Below, one piece after another: positions 22,337 to 32,775 of a stretch of DNA of 64,000 nt. Every line of letters starts with the position of its first letter. Positions within the stretch are counted from its first letter, which is position 1. The position numbers and the translations under genes are program-made. Below the pieces are notes generated by a model that saw nothing but the letters and a program-made list of their open reading frames with translations, was not told the origin of the DNA and ran no database searches. The stretch is from the NCBI GenBank assembly GCA_022059125.1, contig JAEUWY010000005.1, positions 2,604,001-2,668,000 on the forward strand, in the 5' to 3' direction. This DNA is from Corynespora cassiicola. Its lineage: Eukaryota > Ascomycota > Dothideomycetes > Pleosporales > Corynesporascaceae.

Positions 22337-24181
22337 TCAGTCATAACTAAGGTCATTAAAGGATTCCTCTATGCGTCGGTATGGGTGACATGCAAACAAC
22401 TTCCACCTCTCACCATCGAGCTCCCTCTTTCTCCTATAATATACCAAGAATTGGGCTGAAGCCTCAAGGTGCTCTTCGACGGAAATAGTGTCGTTGTTTG
22501 CCCTCTTGATATTGCAGTATCTATCCGTGTCTGCCTCCAGTATCTCATACGTCTCGTAGAGATATTTGTGAGGCTTATAACTCCCTTTTGGAAGTTTAGC
22601 TTTCTTTGATCCCCTAGTGTCCGTAACTTCACCTGTTGTGACAGAGGGTGGAACGTCTGGTCCGCCGTGTTGACAAGAAGGCTCGGCGTTTGAAGTGAGA
22701 TCATTGGGATCTAACTGATCGCGGGTGGTGCTTTGACCGGAAAACATTACCACCCCATTAGCCGTTGGCTCCGTTGTTTTTGTTGTGGACTTTGCTGGAA
22801 AAATCGCATGGCGGAGTCTAGCGGCTACACTCTGCCTGTGCTTCTTTTGACACTCATCGAGTTTCATCTTTTCCAGGCCTTCATTGACATTGAAGCGAAA
22901 GTAAGGGATCTTTGCACTTTCCGATATAGTCTTCATATCCAAATGTGTATCCTGCGTGTTGCTGACGAGGTTCATCGTCCACATCAGAAGCCTGTATGGA
23001 AACGGCCCATACCCTGAACCGAACCTAGATGACTCCTTTTTGCGTCCTGTCCCTATACTCACAAGTAGTAGGGGATTTTCGGTCTTTCCAGAAGCTCGTT
23101 CAGCCATTTGGCTCGCTTCGTGCCAGGCAATACGTGCTGGATTATTTCGCCCCACGCCACCATCCATATATCTTGAGCCTTCGATAACGATTTTGTGGAA
23201 GTAAAAGGGCGCTGCGGACGTGGCCCTACAAGCCTCCCATATTCGAGTCTGGTTATGTTGAACTAACCCAGGATTAAATTCTGTAACATCGTGGAGATTG
23301 TACCTCGTGGGGGTCGCCTCGACGTGATCGTAGCTACGGAAGAGATATGTATCATCTCCGCCTTGTAATTTCTCTCGACAGGCAACTAGTGCTCTTTAAC
23401 ATACAAGTTAGTGTAAACAGTTTTGCTTCAATGACGAATGACTTACACTTTGCAGGTATAGTTTTTGTATTTCCCCTCTCTATGAGAGAAATCACATTGG
23501 CGGAGAAGGTCTGTGCCAGTACATTTTTCGGCGTGATGATGTTCTTGACAGTGATTCATAACAACAGATTTAATAGCTTCTTCAAGATATCGATCGTGAT
23601 ACTTGGTCATCGGATACCAAGGACGCAGCCTTCTGCGACCAAATACCAATGTTCCCAGTGATTTGTACTCATCAATACACTCATCGATACCCATTCGTAG
23701 CCTACCAAGCATCACCGCGATGAGACTGTAGGAATTTAGCTAACGCCCAAGTAGATTAGCAGATATTTTACTTACCCTCCTGTGCTAGTGCCTACGAAAA
23801 AATCAAAATAATGACAAGGCCGCAAATTTTCATACCCCGCTTTCCAGCCGTATCTCTTCTCCTCTTTCCGAACTTTCTCCATTAAGCTCTTCAGTATGAT
23901 TAGTGAAGAAAGGCCTCTAATACCGCCACCGTCTGCAGTATCCATGAGTACATGCTGCCAGCGAATAACGCTCGAACACGACACAATGACCAAGGACTCT
24001 TGTTTGACTCACCAAGAGATAATACAATAGGAAGCCATACATTTTCTCCCGCCTCACAACCATTTTGATCGGGATGATTTGGCCAAGGGGGTAGCAAGTC
24101 GGTTTCACGACAAGGGCGTGGTTCGCTTGGTCCCAACAAAGGACTGTGTTCCCTATTCTCCGCCCCGGAATTATCGTCCAT
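22337..24181 (-). CDS. Patatin-like phospholipase
   Basis: Four exons, complement of 24013-24181, 23776-23932, 23447-23725 and 22337-23393; 553 aa. The 80-nt first intron must end at the CTGCAG near 23933 to give LSLDGGGIRGLSS. Key parts of the patatin catalytic dyad are present: the glycine-rich oxyanion loop DGGGIRG (57-63), nucleophile Ser106 in GTSTGG, and Asp279 in MDGGVGRNNP. SIGTGRK follows. Such fungal enzymes hydrolyse acyl esters of phospholipids or neutral lipids, often as iPLA2-like proteins. The C-terminal half (about 330-553) is charged and has no recognised domain. All four exons keep frame and the catalytic residues, so the gene looks intact although it lies in an AT-rich, repeat-bearing block. 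The start (MDDNSG) is the first ATG in frame and is less certain than the rest. Confidence 0.85.
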
Positions 24182-24869
24182 GTCACACAGACGAAAATGA
24201 CAGCTTGGGTTGCATTCTGAGTATTTTGGACCGGGCTTCGGGGTTTTTAACTCGCTATATTCAGCGAGGCTCTCCGAAGCTTTCTCATGCCTACCCACGG
24301 AGCCCCCAAATTATGTTTACTGTGAGGGACCATGCAGATAAGCAGCCCCAATTTCTTTCAACGATCTTTATTGGACATCAGAAAGTAAAATCATTCTGGT
24401 CGCTGTTGCCGTCGCAGAACTGCAAGGATGTGAATTTCTCAAAGATTTGCCTTTGTATTTGACTTCCTTTTCTACATCAATGACACCTGGAGCTCGTAAT
24501 GTAATGTGTATTCGTTAGTGAGCATGATTTAGTTAGTAGTCTTGAAAGGCAAGCGATATAGTGATATGTCGCAATATGCCATATTTAGATCGCATAGGCT
24601 CCACGCATCCAAGAGTGGGTCATAAGACACCTGATGACAAGGATCCGAAATGGCTGCCAACTCGTAATCTGAAAATTTTTTGGGGCGTCGTATTTCAATG
24701 ATTGGATGAATTTACGCCATGATGCAAGTCGGTAAAGTCCCTGGGCTGACTCCCACCCACTTTGTTGGATAGCACGCAGAGGATAAATGCGCGTGCAGAT
24801 CCACTTCCCGACTACATCGTCGGACTTTCAGCCTTGTCACAACATTCTATCAACGATCTTTCAAATTAC

Positions 24870-25316
24870 CTAGAAATATGCCACATGAAAAATCAGCAAA
24901 GAACATACCACGATCAGCAGGAAAGAAGAGTGACAGACAACCCAGCATAGACAACGAGGAACACCCTTTCGTTTACGATATACAAAGAAAAGAGGCCAAA
25001 CTACTTCCTCAGAGCTCTCGCAGAGGTTTGATTTTCTATCAAACTCAGCTTCGGGCACTATTAACTTGCGCATAGAGAAGATCGATAAGAAGGACTGGGC
25101 GGCGATAAACCTTCCGAAGTACTCACGTTTCGTCGCGATCCCAGCCAGCCGAAGAAACGGCGATACCCCAGAAATCGTGAATGTCCAAGTTGCCACCGTT
25201 AAGATGCCTGCAAAAGTTATAATGGAAAGGCTTGTGGGAAGACGAAAGTATATTTGGATAAGCAATACATGAATACGCGGCCGTATTTGATTATCTCTGG
25301 TCTTTTCGGGTTTCAT
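24870..25316 (-). CDS. Possible orphan ORF with hydrophobic segments (doubtful)
   Basis: An uninterrupted 148-codon frame with an ATG start in otherwise stop-rich DNA. Two hydrophobic stretches are visible, one near residues 20-50 (SLSIITFAGILTVATWTF) and one at the C-terminus (SSFLLIVVCSLLIFHVAYF). No family is recognised. It could be a small membrane protein, a remnant of a larger gene, or chance. Confidence 0.2.
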   Translation of the reverse strand: MKPEKTRDNQIRPRIHVLLIQIYFRLPTSLSIITFAGILTVATWTFTISGVSPFLRLAGIATKREYFGRFIAAQSFLSIFSMRKLIVPEAEFDRKSNLCESSEEVVWPLFFVYRKRKGVPRCLCWVVCHSSFLLIVVCSLLIFHVAYF

Positions 25317-26828
25317 CAGTCATTACAGGATAGCATCTCAAAGAACGTTCTAGTTGCCACATGCTATACAATTGTACTTGCGATTTGAGTTTGATAGCCT
25401 TCCCTTCTCGTTGCTTGAGGGTATTTCTTTCCTGATCTCAAATCTACTGTTTCATTCAAACACTCTTTGGGTTTCGTGCCTAAGCGTTTCTTATTTTTTT
25501 AATAGTACATAAGGCATTACAATATTGATTTTGAGTTTGTGTCCATGAGCATGTCTGTGATCAACACGGAGCAAAGCAAGTAGCTTTTAGGGCGATTACC
25601 TAAAACTACTTACTATAATCACCCGAGGTGACCTTCTACAATTGTAATTATTCCTTTTCTCTGGATTAAAAAGTGTTCAATGTAAGTGCTTAACCCATAT
25701 CAAGATTCGATAGCCTTGTTGACTAGCTACTAGCAACAGTTCATAGATATGAGGCTTTCTCGTGAAGTAGGCAGCAGCAGGGTGACCCTTGACCGCACTA
25801 TTGCGTGATTTTGACAATCTACCCCAATTCCGGAAGCAGTCCGACTGGTAAATCTTTCAAGATAATCGGTAAGCACTAGACCAGATCAGATGATGAAAGG
25901 CGATCTCATCGGAGGCAAATTACAATAGGATGTAGATGAGCGTTGATTGGTCTATATAATTCCTAATTATTGAGTGCGCAGCGGAAGGAAAATACGGGAC
26001 TATCAACATACTCTTTACACATGTCTACAAAGTGGTGCTATCATAGATCACTCCACATAGTTCCAGAGTTCCCAAGAAGGCACCCGATGACGATGGCATC
26101 AGCAATGGGGGAGGGCGTGGGGAGGAATGTCAGATGGTTATTGGCTAAATATACCCTGAAGAGGGCGCTTATCCCCTGTACAAGCTCAGCTGATACTAAA
26201 GGGTAGTAGCGATATAAATCGGTATCAGGAGATGACGTCTGGAGGTATCGAGAACGAATGACAAGGTTTTGGCTATCTACATGCCTAATCGTGTGGAAAT
26301 AAGGGAAACTTGTGCCGATCCGACCACAGATACTCTTATACCATCCTAAAAGCTCTCTGCAAAGTATCTCAGTGAGACTATTTAAGCCTCAAGGACTTAC
26401 GAATGACTACCGTATCTGATAATTTTCGTAATCGCAACTATCGTTGAGGCAACACCTAGATTTTCCATAGCTGGAATCAAACTATATTATCTTTGATCAC
26501 ACCTCAGAACTGTTGCTCCTGTTGCTGTTTCTCAGATGAAGCATCATCCATCTTACCCGCCCACATTGCAGCTCTACCCTGCCTCATGCGGGTGATCACT
26601 AGGTCCTCTCAGCCGTTCGCTGCAACCTGCTGACATTGCGTATATCTGCGAATCGTAGACAAACTGCAAGGCAAAAGTCAGCGTGGCAGTGATCGTGCTC
26701 GAAAGCGGCGCACAACCATAAGACTAGACCGGTGAGCTTTCCGAACCCTCAGCCACCAGGTGAAGGGCTCACGCGCACGGAGCAGTCAGACCGCCCTCGA
26801 TCTTGAGCGGTTACGACGTCGCCACATA

Positions 26829-26868
26829 CACCGCGTCCCAGAGCACCGCGCCCCAGAGCACCGCGCAA
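26829..26868. repeat. Short tandem repeat (CACCGCG-CCCAGAG unit)
   Basis: About two and a half copies of a 16-17 nt GC-rich unit, CACCGCGYCCCAGAG, stand head to tail in otherwise AT-rich DNA. Confidence 0.6.
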
Positions 26869-27415
26869 GCTCAATCTAATCCCAAAACCTAAATTATAGC
26901 TCATAAATCTATGGGTAATAACCGGCAGCATCACCCCCCTCTTGCAGCCTTTCCCCCCCCTGCTCTCGCACCCCAAAACCCCAAAAACTCCACCAATGCA
27001 ACCACTACCCCAACCCCCACACCCAAAACCCAAACAAAAAACGAGCGGGGAAGACCACAGCCTTAAAAACCAAAAAGAAAGGAGTCTGAGACCATGTAAA
27101 GAGAGAGGAGAAAAAGAAGAGTTTCTCGAACACGTCTAATCTTTCTCATCATGATAGTTCCCCCTTTGCATAACAAAAAAAAGAGGAGGCCAGGGGGAAA
27201 GCCCAGAATATTTCCCATGCCATAGCATACCATTGCAATCCATCCGTCCATCCATCCAGCGACCTCCCTGATTCCCCTCCCTTCATAATACGTTTAATCT
27301 GATTTCTTCGCGTATGCAGTATATCCACTCCACTCTCCCAAAACCTTCTCCTTCCTTTCCCCACACAGCTCCTTTATCCAACCAAAAAACACATCCTCCT
27401 CACTCATCCCACCTT

Positions 27416-30400
27416 CTACCTCTGATTAAAAAACCAACTCGTCCTCTTCCCTGACGCCTGAGAGCCCGAGTCCTGCTGCTGCAGGTTATTCAGCACGGGG
27501 ATGACGGGGCCATCCTGGACGGGGCCGCCGCCACCGCGCAGCGGCTTCGCGATGCGGGATCCGACGGCGCCGCCGAAGGCAAACGACGCGCCCGACGTCG
27601 GCGAGCCCAGGCCCTTTGTGGAGCCCGACTTGGCCGCCTCGAGACGCTCCTTGACGGCCGTGAGCTGAGCCTCGAACCTGCGGAGAAACGGGTTAGCGAT
27701 GATACAGTCGATGTCTTCGAGAGTAGAAGAAGGGGTGGATAGTAAGTCCGCCGCCACCCTCTGAGTTGGGTGCTCATAGGGGGCGTGCGCCTTGGGCGAG
27801 GCGGGGATGTGATGTTTAGCATGAGTTGAAAGGGAAGAAAATGTTTAGAATGTTTTGATACGTACCGATGGTTTGCGGCTGTGAGCTTCTCCTGGGAGTC
27901 CTGGAGGAGAGACTCGAGGGACTGGATGCGCTCGTTGCGAGCGATGAGCTTGCGCTCTGCGATGGCAACCTCCTTCTTGAGGGATGAGTTTTGCTCGACG
28001 AGCTGGCGTTGAACGACGGTCAGCTGCTCGAGGTTGCGCTCCAAGAACATCATCTTCTTCTGCTGGGCGCGGTTGTTAGATGTCCGGAGCACGTTGTTGT
28101 ACTGCTCTCGCGTCTCGTCTAGCGAGATCTCAAGCTCGACAACCTATTTATCCAAGTCAGTCAAACCGTGCTGTTCATGATATAGTTGCCAATAATGACT
28201 TACGCGTTCACACCTGTTCTGCAGGTCCCGCATCAGGCTCTTCTTCATGTTGTCAAACTCAGCAATTTGCTGCTGCACAGTCTTGCCATTAATGCCATTG
28301 GCGACACCGTTGGCAATTGCACCGCTCTTGATGCGCTGCTGCAGGCTGTCGACCTCGGCCTTGAGCTTCTGGTTCTCTTCAGCCTTCCTGGCGAGATCCT
28401 GCTTGAGCTCTTCCGCAAGCTCGACATTGCCTTCTTGGCGAGCTTGATATGCCTCGGCGAGGCGAGTCTTGAGCTCCTCCGTGTCCTCCTCGGATAGGTT
28501 CCGCTCCATCAGCTCTTCGTACGACTGCTGAAGGTTGGCGACACGGGACTCAAGGGCCTCACGGCGGCGCGTGTGGACGTTGTCCTCCTCGGCACGAGCA
28601 GTCAAGGACAGCTCGGCCTGGCGCACAATGCCCTGGGTCTCCACGAGCTTCTCACGGAGTTCCTTGAACGCATCAGGTGCAACAGCTTCGCCAGAAGAGC
28701 TCATGTCGTGCAGAGCATCCAGCTGCTCGATGATCTTCCGGATACTACGCTCGTTCTCGCTGAAGACTTCTCCACCGAGATCGAAACCGGCCATCATCTG
28801 TGCCATAGCCTCCGCCTTCTTTTTCTTCTTCTCATCTAGAGCCGCACTGGTCTCCTTCGCGTTCATCTTGGCATCAAGAAGCTGCTGCTTGATCTCGTCG
28901 AGTTCCGCGGTGAGCTCCGAGTTGGCCTCCTTAAGACCATCCATGGTGATGAGGGCTTCCTTGCCTTCAAAGTTGAGCTTCTCGACCTGCATCTTGAGCT
29001 CATTGAGCTCAGTGGTCATCCGCTCATTGTCCTTGCTAGATTTGGAATCCCGCTCTTTGAAGTACTGAAGCTCTTCCTTGGCGGTCTTCAGCTGATCCTC
29101 GACCTTGGCGAGCTGTGTCTCCTTCTCAGCGACCTGATCTTGGAGCTCATTCTCCCGCCTCAAGAACTCGTCCTTCTCGTCCTTGTCGAGGGGAATGCTA
29201 GGTGTACCAGCACGCTCAAGCTCTAACCTGGAATCCGGTCTTGATGGCGCTTCCGCGTTCTTGGTGGCATCCAACCTCGAGGGAGTTTGCGCGCGCGAAG
29301 GCGTAGGTGGTGCCTTCTTTCCTGTTCCATCACTCAACGCCGGCACCCACTTCTCCTTTGGCACCGTCTCTCCCGAACGCCACAGGCTGACCTCGCCCTC
29401 GAGAGTGGAAATGTAGGTCTCGAAGGAAGTGACCTGTACCTGGGCTTTCTTGAGCATAGCCTTGAGCTCCGCTGGACTGAGTTCGGCGTTGACCTTGGCC
29501 TTGTTCTTGATGGACTTTGCGCGCATACCGAATCGCAAGGTGCTGAGTGTTTCAGAATCATTGTAGCTACTCGGCGAACAGTTGATGATGAGCGTCGTCC
29601 GGGAGTTACCACCTAGCGACTCTTGCAGGATTCGCGTAAGTTTTGAGTCTCGGTATGGGATATGTGAGGATTTGCCGTCGGTGAGAGCGTTGATGACCAT
29701 TCCCAGGGCACTCAAACTCTTATTGATCTTCTTGGCCTCCTCCAACGTCTGACCACTTGCACCCGTCTTTCCAACCTTCTCGGAACCCGCCAGATCGACC
29801 AAGAAAAGCTGTCCACTCTTCATGGAGCCGGTCTCAACGTTCTTCTGGGTAACGGTGATGACGAAGATGGAATGTGATCGCGAGGACTCCTGGTTCATGT
29901 TGGTGGCGGACACGGCCCTTGCATTTCCACCTCTTCGCATGACCTCGTAGACCTCATCCACGCTCGAAACATACACCTCTAGCAGACCCTTGACGTAGAC
30001 TCCCCTGTTCTTCTCCTCGTGCACTGGAAGGTTGTCGTTTTGCGGGACGAGCAAATCTCGGATGCGCTCCATGTAGATTTCCATGTAACTGACCCGCACC
30101 GTGTACTCAATGTTGCTCGGCGAAGAAAGGATGCTGGCGAAGATCTGCTGGACGATACGCGGAATGATACCTCTGCCGTTGTCGTCGTCGATGTCGCTTC
30201 CCATCATGGTGTACGACTTTCCGGCACCCGTCTGGCCGTAGGCAAAGACGGTGCCGTTGTATCCGTTGAGGATATCATCGACGGTGGGACGGATAGAGTA
30301 GTCGAAGACGTCGGTCTGGCGCGAGTTCATGTCGAACACGCGGTCGAAGGTAAAGGCCCCGGAGGCCTCCTTGGACTGCAGCAGCGGGTGTGGTTAGTTG

Positions 30401-30698
30401 TCGTACGTCCAGAAAGCGTCCACAGAGAGCGCACAAGGCACGCCAACGTACCTGGATCGCACATGTGTCGTCGGACTTGAACTCGACGATGGGCTCACCG
30501 CCGCTCGCAAGTTCGACCTTGTTCTGCGGACGGAAACGCGCCACCACTGTAGAAGGGCGGGGTCAGCATGCTCTTCGGCGACGTAGATCACGGCTTGAGG
30601 GGGAAAAGCGCACCTTTGATGGTGTTGGAGCTCCTGCAGGCATGCGGGTTAGTTGTGGTGCCCCTCGACGGCAGCGTGGTGGGAGCGACTCACGACAT
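27416..30698 (-). CDS. KHC: Conventional kinesin heavy chain (kinesin-1)
   Basis: Six coding exons, complement of 30694-30698, 30614-30633, 30452-30546, 28204-30375, 27866-28143 and 27416-27677; 943 aa, close to Neurospora NKIN. The first coding exon is only 5 nt and the second 20 nt; together with exon 3 they give MSSSNTIKVVARFRPQNK. Motor motifs: P-loop GQTGAGKS (87-94), switch I NQESSRSH, switch II DLAGSEK, and HIPYRDSKLTR. A neck and long heptad-repeat stalk (about 340-850) follow. The tail holds SRIAKPLRGG, the IAK autoinhibitory motif. Fungal kinesin-1 moves vesicles and other cargo to microtubule plus ends in hyphae and works without light chains. The last intron (188 nt) is long for this gene. 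Identity is certain; the two tiny 5' exons are inferred from the conserved N-terminus. Confidence 0.93.
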
Positions 30699-31514
30699 GA
30701 TGGCGGCTGAGTGTCTTCTCTCGGCCCAACGGCCTCCCTCTTGCGTGTCTACTCTTGTGCGCACTCAGACGGCGGTCGCGGGTGGGCTGCGAACTGCTGT
30801 CGTGGTACCGGAAGGTATTTGGGGCTCGGCGCGCGTACGAGGGAGTCGACTAGGCCCCGCCGCGAAAGGGGAAAACAAAATTATAGCGTCCCGTTTCAGA
30901 GTAGCGCAACGACTCGGCGAAATGAGGAACGAGCGTCGAGGCAGGGCTTTGGCAGGCAGTGAGACTGGCGAGAAAAGAGTGAAGGCAGCGGTTGGTTGTC
31001 GGTGTTTGGTGAGGGTGGCCTCGGTCTTGATCCGAGTCAACAGGCACAGGTTGATGCCGCCCACTTAGCGCGCTTCTTGCTGGCCGTTGCGGCGGCGGCG
31101 GCAGTGACGCAGCCCTGCCGCCCGCCCTGCCCTGCTGGCTGACAGCCCGTAAACTCTATCACTGTCGGCTCTGCCCGGCCTGCACTGGCTGATACCGTCT
31201 GATACCGGGCTAACTTGCCCATCTTTGCCGTAGGCACCGCAGACACACCGTGGACACGTGAGACGTCTAAGAACTGGATGCATTCAATCGTAGATCAACC
31301 CCAACGCCTTCGCTATGAGAGAAAGAGACCTGGGCAATTCAACCTGGCAAACCGGCGCTCCTCTGCCCTTGGGATCCCGGTATCCCATGAACTCCTGAAA
31401 AGCATATCCCGTGCGCTATGCCGTGCGGCGTGACGTTGCACTCTCCGCCACCCGCAATCTGCCATCTACCATCTATCATTCTGACCCCTTCCGTGCCTTG
31501 TGCCGCAAGCCTTC
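30699..31514. promoter_or_regulatory. Region between RAD6 and kinesin genes (same strand)
   Basis: 816 bp from the RAD6 stop to the kinesin start. It must hold the RAD6 3' UTR and the kinesin promoter and leader. It is GC-rich around 30780-31200. No extra gene is supported. Confidence 0.45.
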
Positions 31515-32181
31515 TCAGTCCTCCCAGCTCTTCTCCACCGTCTCTCGCACGCGCTTGGTGTATTCGCGGCGGTTGTCCTTGTATAGGTTGGACGCTTCGA
31601 CGTTGGCGGGCGAGGACGTGTTGGGATCGTTGAGGAGACTGGCCCCAAGTTAGTGGTGGATCTCGCTACTATTGTCCGTCTCCATGGGACGTACCTCTGG
31701 ATGCTTGTCAGGATAGCAGCGACATCGTACGTCGGACTCCATCGGTTCTGCAGGATGTCCAGGCACAGCTCTCCGGTATTGTACACGTTGGGATGGAACA
31801 TCTGACTGATGAATTTGACACCCGGCGGCTTGTTAGGGTATGCTTCTTCAAAGTGCATCACCAGCCTGAACGTGCCATCCTCAAACGGCGTATCAGCGGG
31901 GCCGATTATGACCGCGTTCCTATATGACTCTCAGTCCATGATCTGCAGGGTGTAGAGAGGCCCATGTCGCGTGCGGGGCTGCCATACCAAGTCATGACAT
32001 TATCGGCAATGGGAGAAGCAGAGACACCTGCAGGGGGGTCGGTTTGCATGCGCTGCGCCGGTCATGTTAGCAAAACTCGGAAAAAGTCGTGATGCGACAT
32101 GATGCCGCGAGGCAAGCCGTCACAGGCTGGGTGGCGCACCTTGAAGTCACGCATCAACCGGCGGCGGGCTGCAGTGGACAT
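31515..32181 (-). CDS. RAD6: Ubiquitin-conjugating enzyme E2 RAD6/UBC2
   Basis: Four exons, complement of 32140-32181, 31988-32052, 31695-31919 and 31515-31638; 151 aa, the exact length common in filamentous fungi. The N-terminus [21 protein letters not shown] and active-site Cys88 in [14 protein letters not shown] are those of Rad6. The protein ends KSWED, without the long acidic tail of S. cerevisiae Rad6. Family members, with Rad18, Bre1 or Ubr1 ligases, monoubiquitinate PCNA and histone H2B and drive N-end-rule degradation, so they act in DNA repair and transcription. In Neurospora the orthologue is mus-8. Introns of 87, 68 and 56 nt all keep frame. Confidence is very high. Confidence 0.96.
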
Positions 32182-32775
32182 TATGATATCGGGTGAGGAA
32201 TCTGGGCTTGGAGGTTTGGGAGAGCGATATGGGGCGTCTAGAGCTATCGTGGGGTGTGTGTTGGCAACGTGTGTCGAGAAGCTTCAAGGTGATTGACGCC
32301 CGCGGCGGAGGCTTCCCGTTGAGGAGCAAGTGCATCACGTGCTCATGAAACCTCCAGCGCAATCTCCACGCCCCGCGCTGAAATCTCCGACGGAACTCCG
32401 GGCGAGCTCCTCGTGTGCCCAGCAACCTCATTCGTTCTTGCAGACATGGGTGATTTCAAATCGTTCATAAATGTATGACAATTTCACTGTATTTTTGACT
32501 GCCACAGTTCCAATCATAGACGCCCAAGCATGCCCGCGAAATGAGAACTACTAGAGCCAATGCGACGAGCCCACTCCAACACGCCATGAACCTTGACCTT
32601 GAACCCTGACCCATAACCCATGAACCGCAAACTATACCAGAAGCAAAGAGAAGACATGGCATCAAATGGGAAGAAATCAAATGCCCGCTAATGGAAAATG
32701 TGCGCGGAGACATGTCCACATCCCACTATCATGGGTCACCTTGAGAAACGAATGAACCATAAAGCCAAGATATGT
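32182..32775. other. Intergenic region, sulfatase 3' end / RAD6 promoter
   Basis: 594 bp. Holds the RAD6 promoter and the 3' flank of the sulfatase gene's right-hand neighbour boundary. It contains a few repeats of CCATGAACC/CCCTGACCCATAACCC-like sequence (about 32580-32630). Nothing more is supported. Confidence 0.4.

Larger units (their letters stand above)
24182..27415. other. AT-rich, gene-poor block
   Basis: 3.2 kb with broken frames and high A/T from about 24480 to 26500. Then comes a more GC-rich stretch with a tandem repeat (26829-26868) and polypurine/polypyrimidine DNA near the kinesin 3' end. One minus-strand frame of 148 codons (24870-25316) is listed separately. No transposon protein was recognised. 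The left end is the patatin promoter side. Confidence 0.45.

Noticed and set aside
13792..32181. UBC7 and RAD6 as a ubiquitin gene cluster
   Set aside because: The two E2 genes are 18 kb apart with unrelated genes between them, and they belong to different E2 branches. Their co-occurrence looks accidental.
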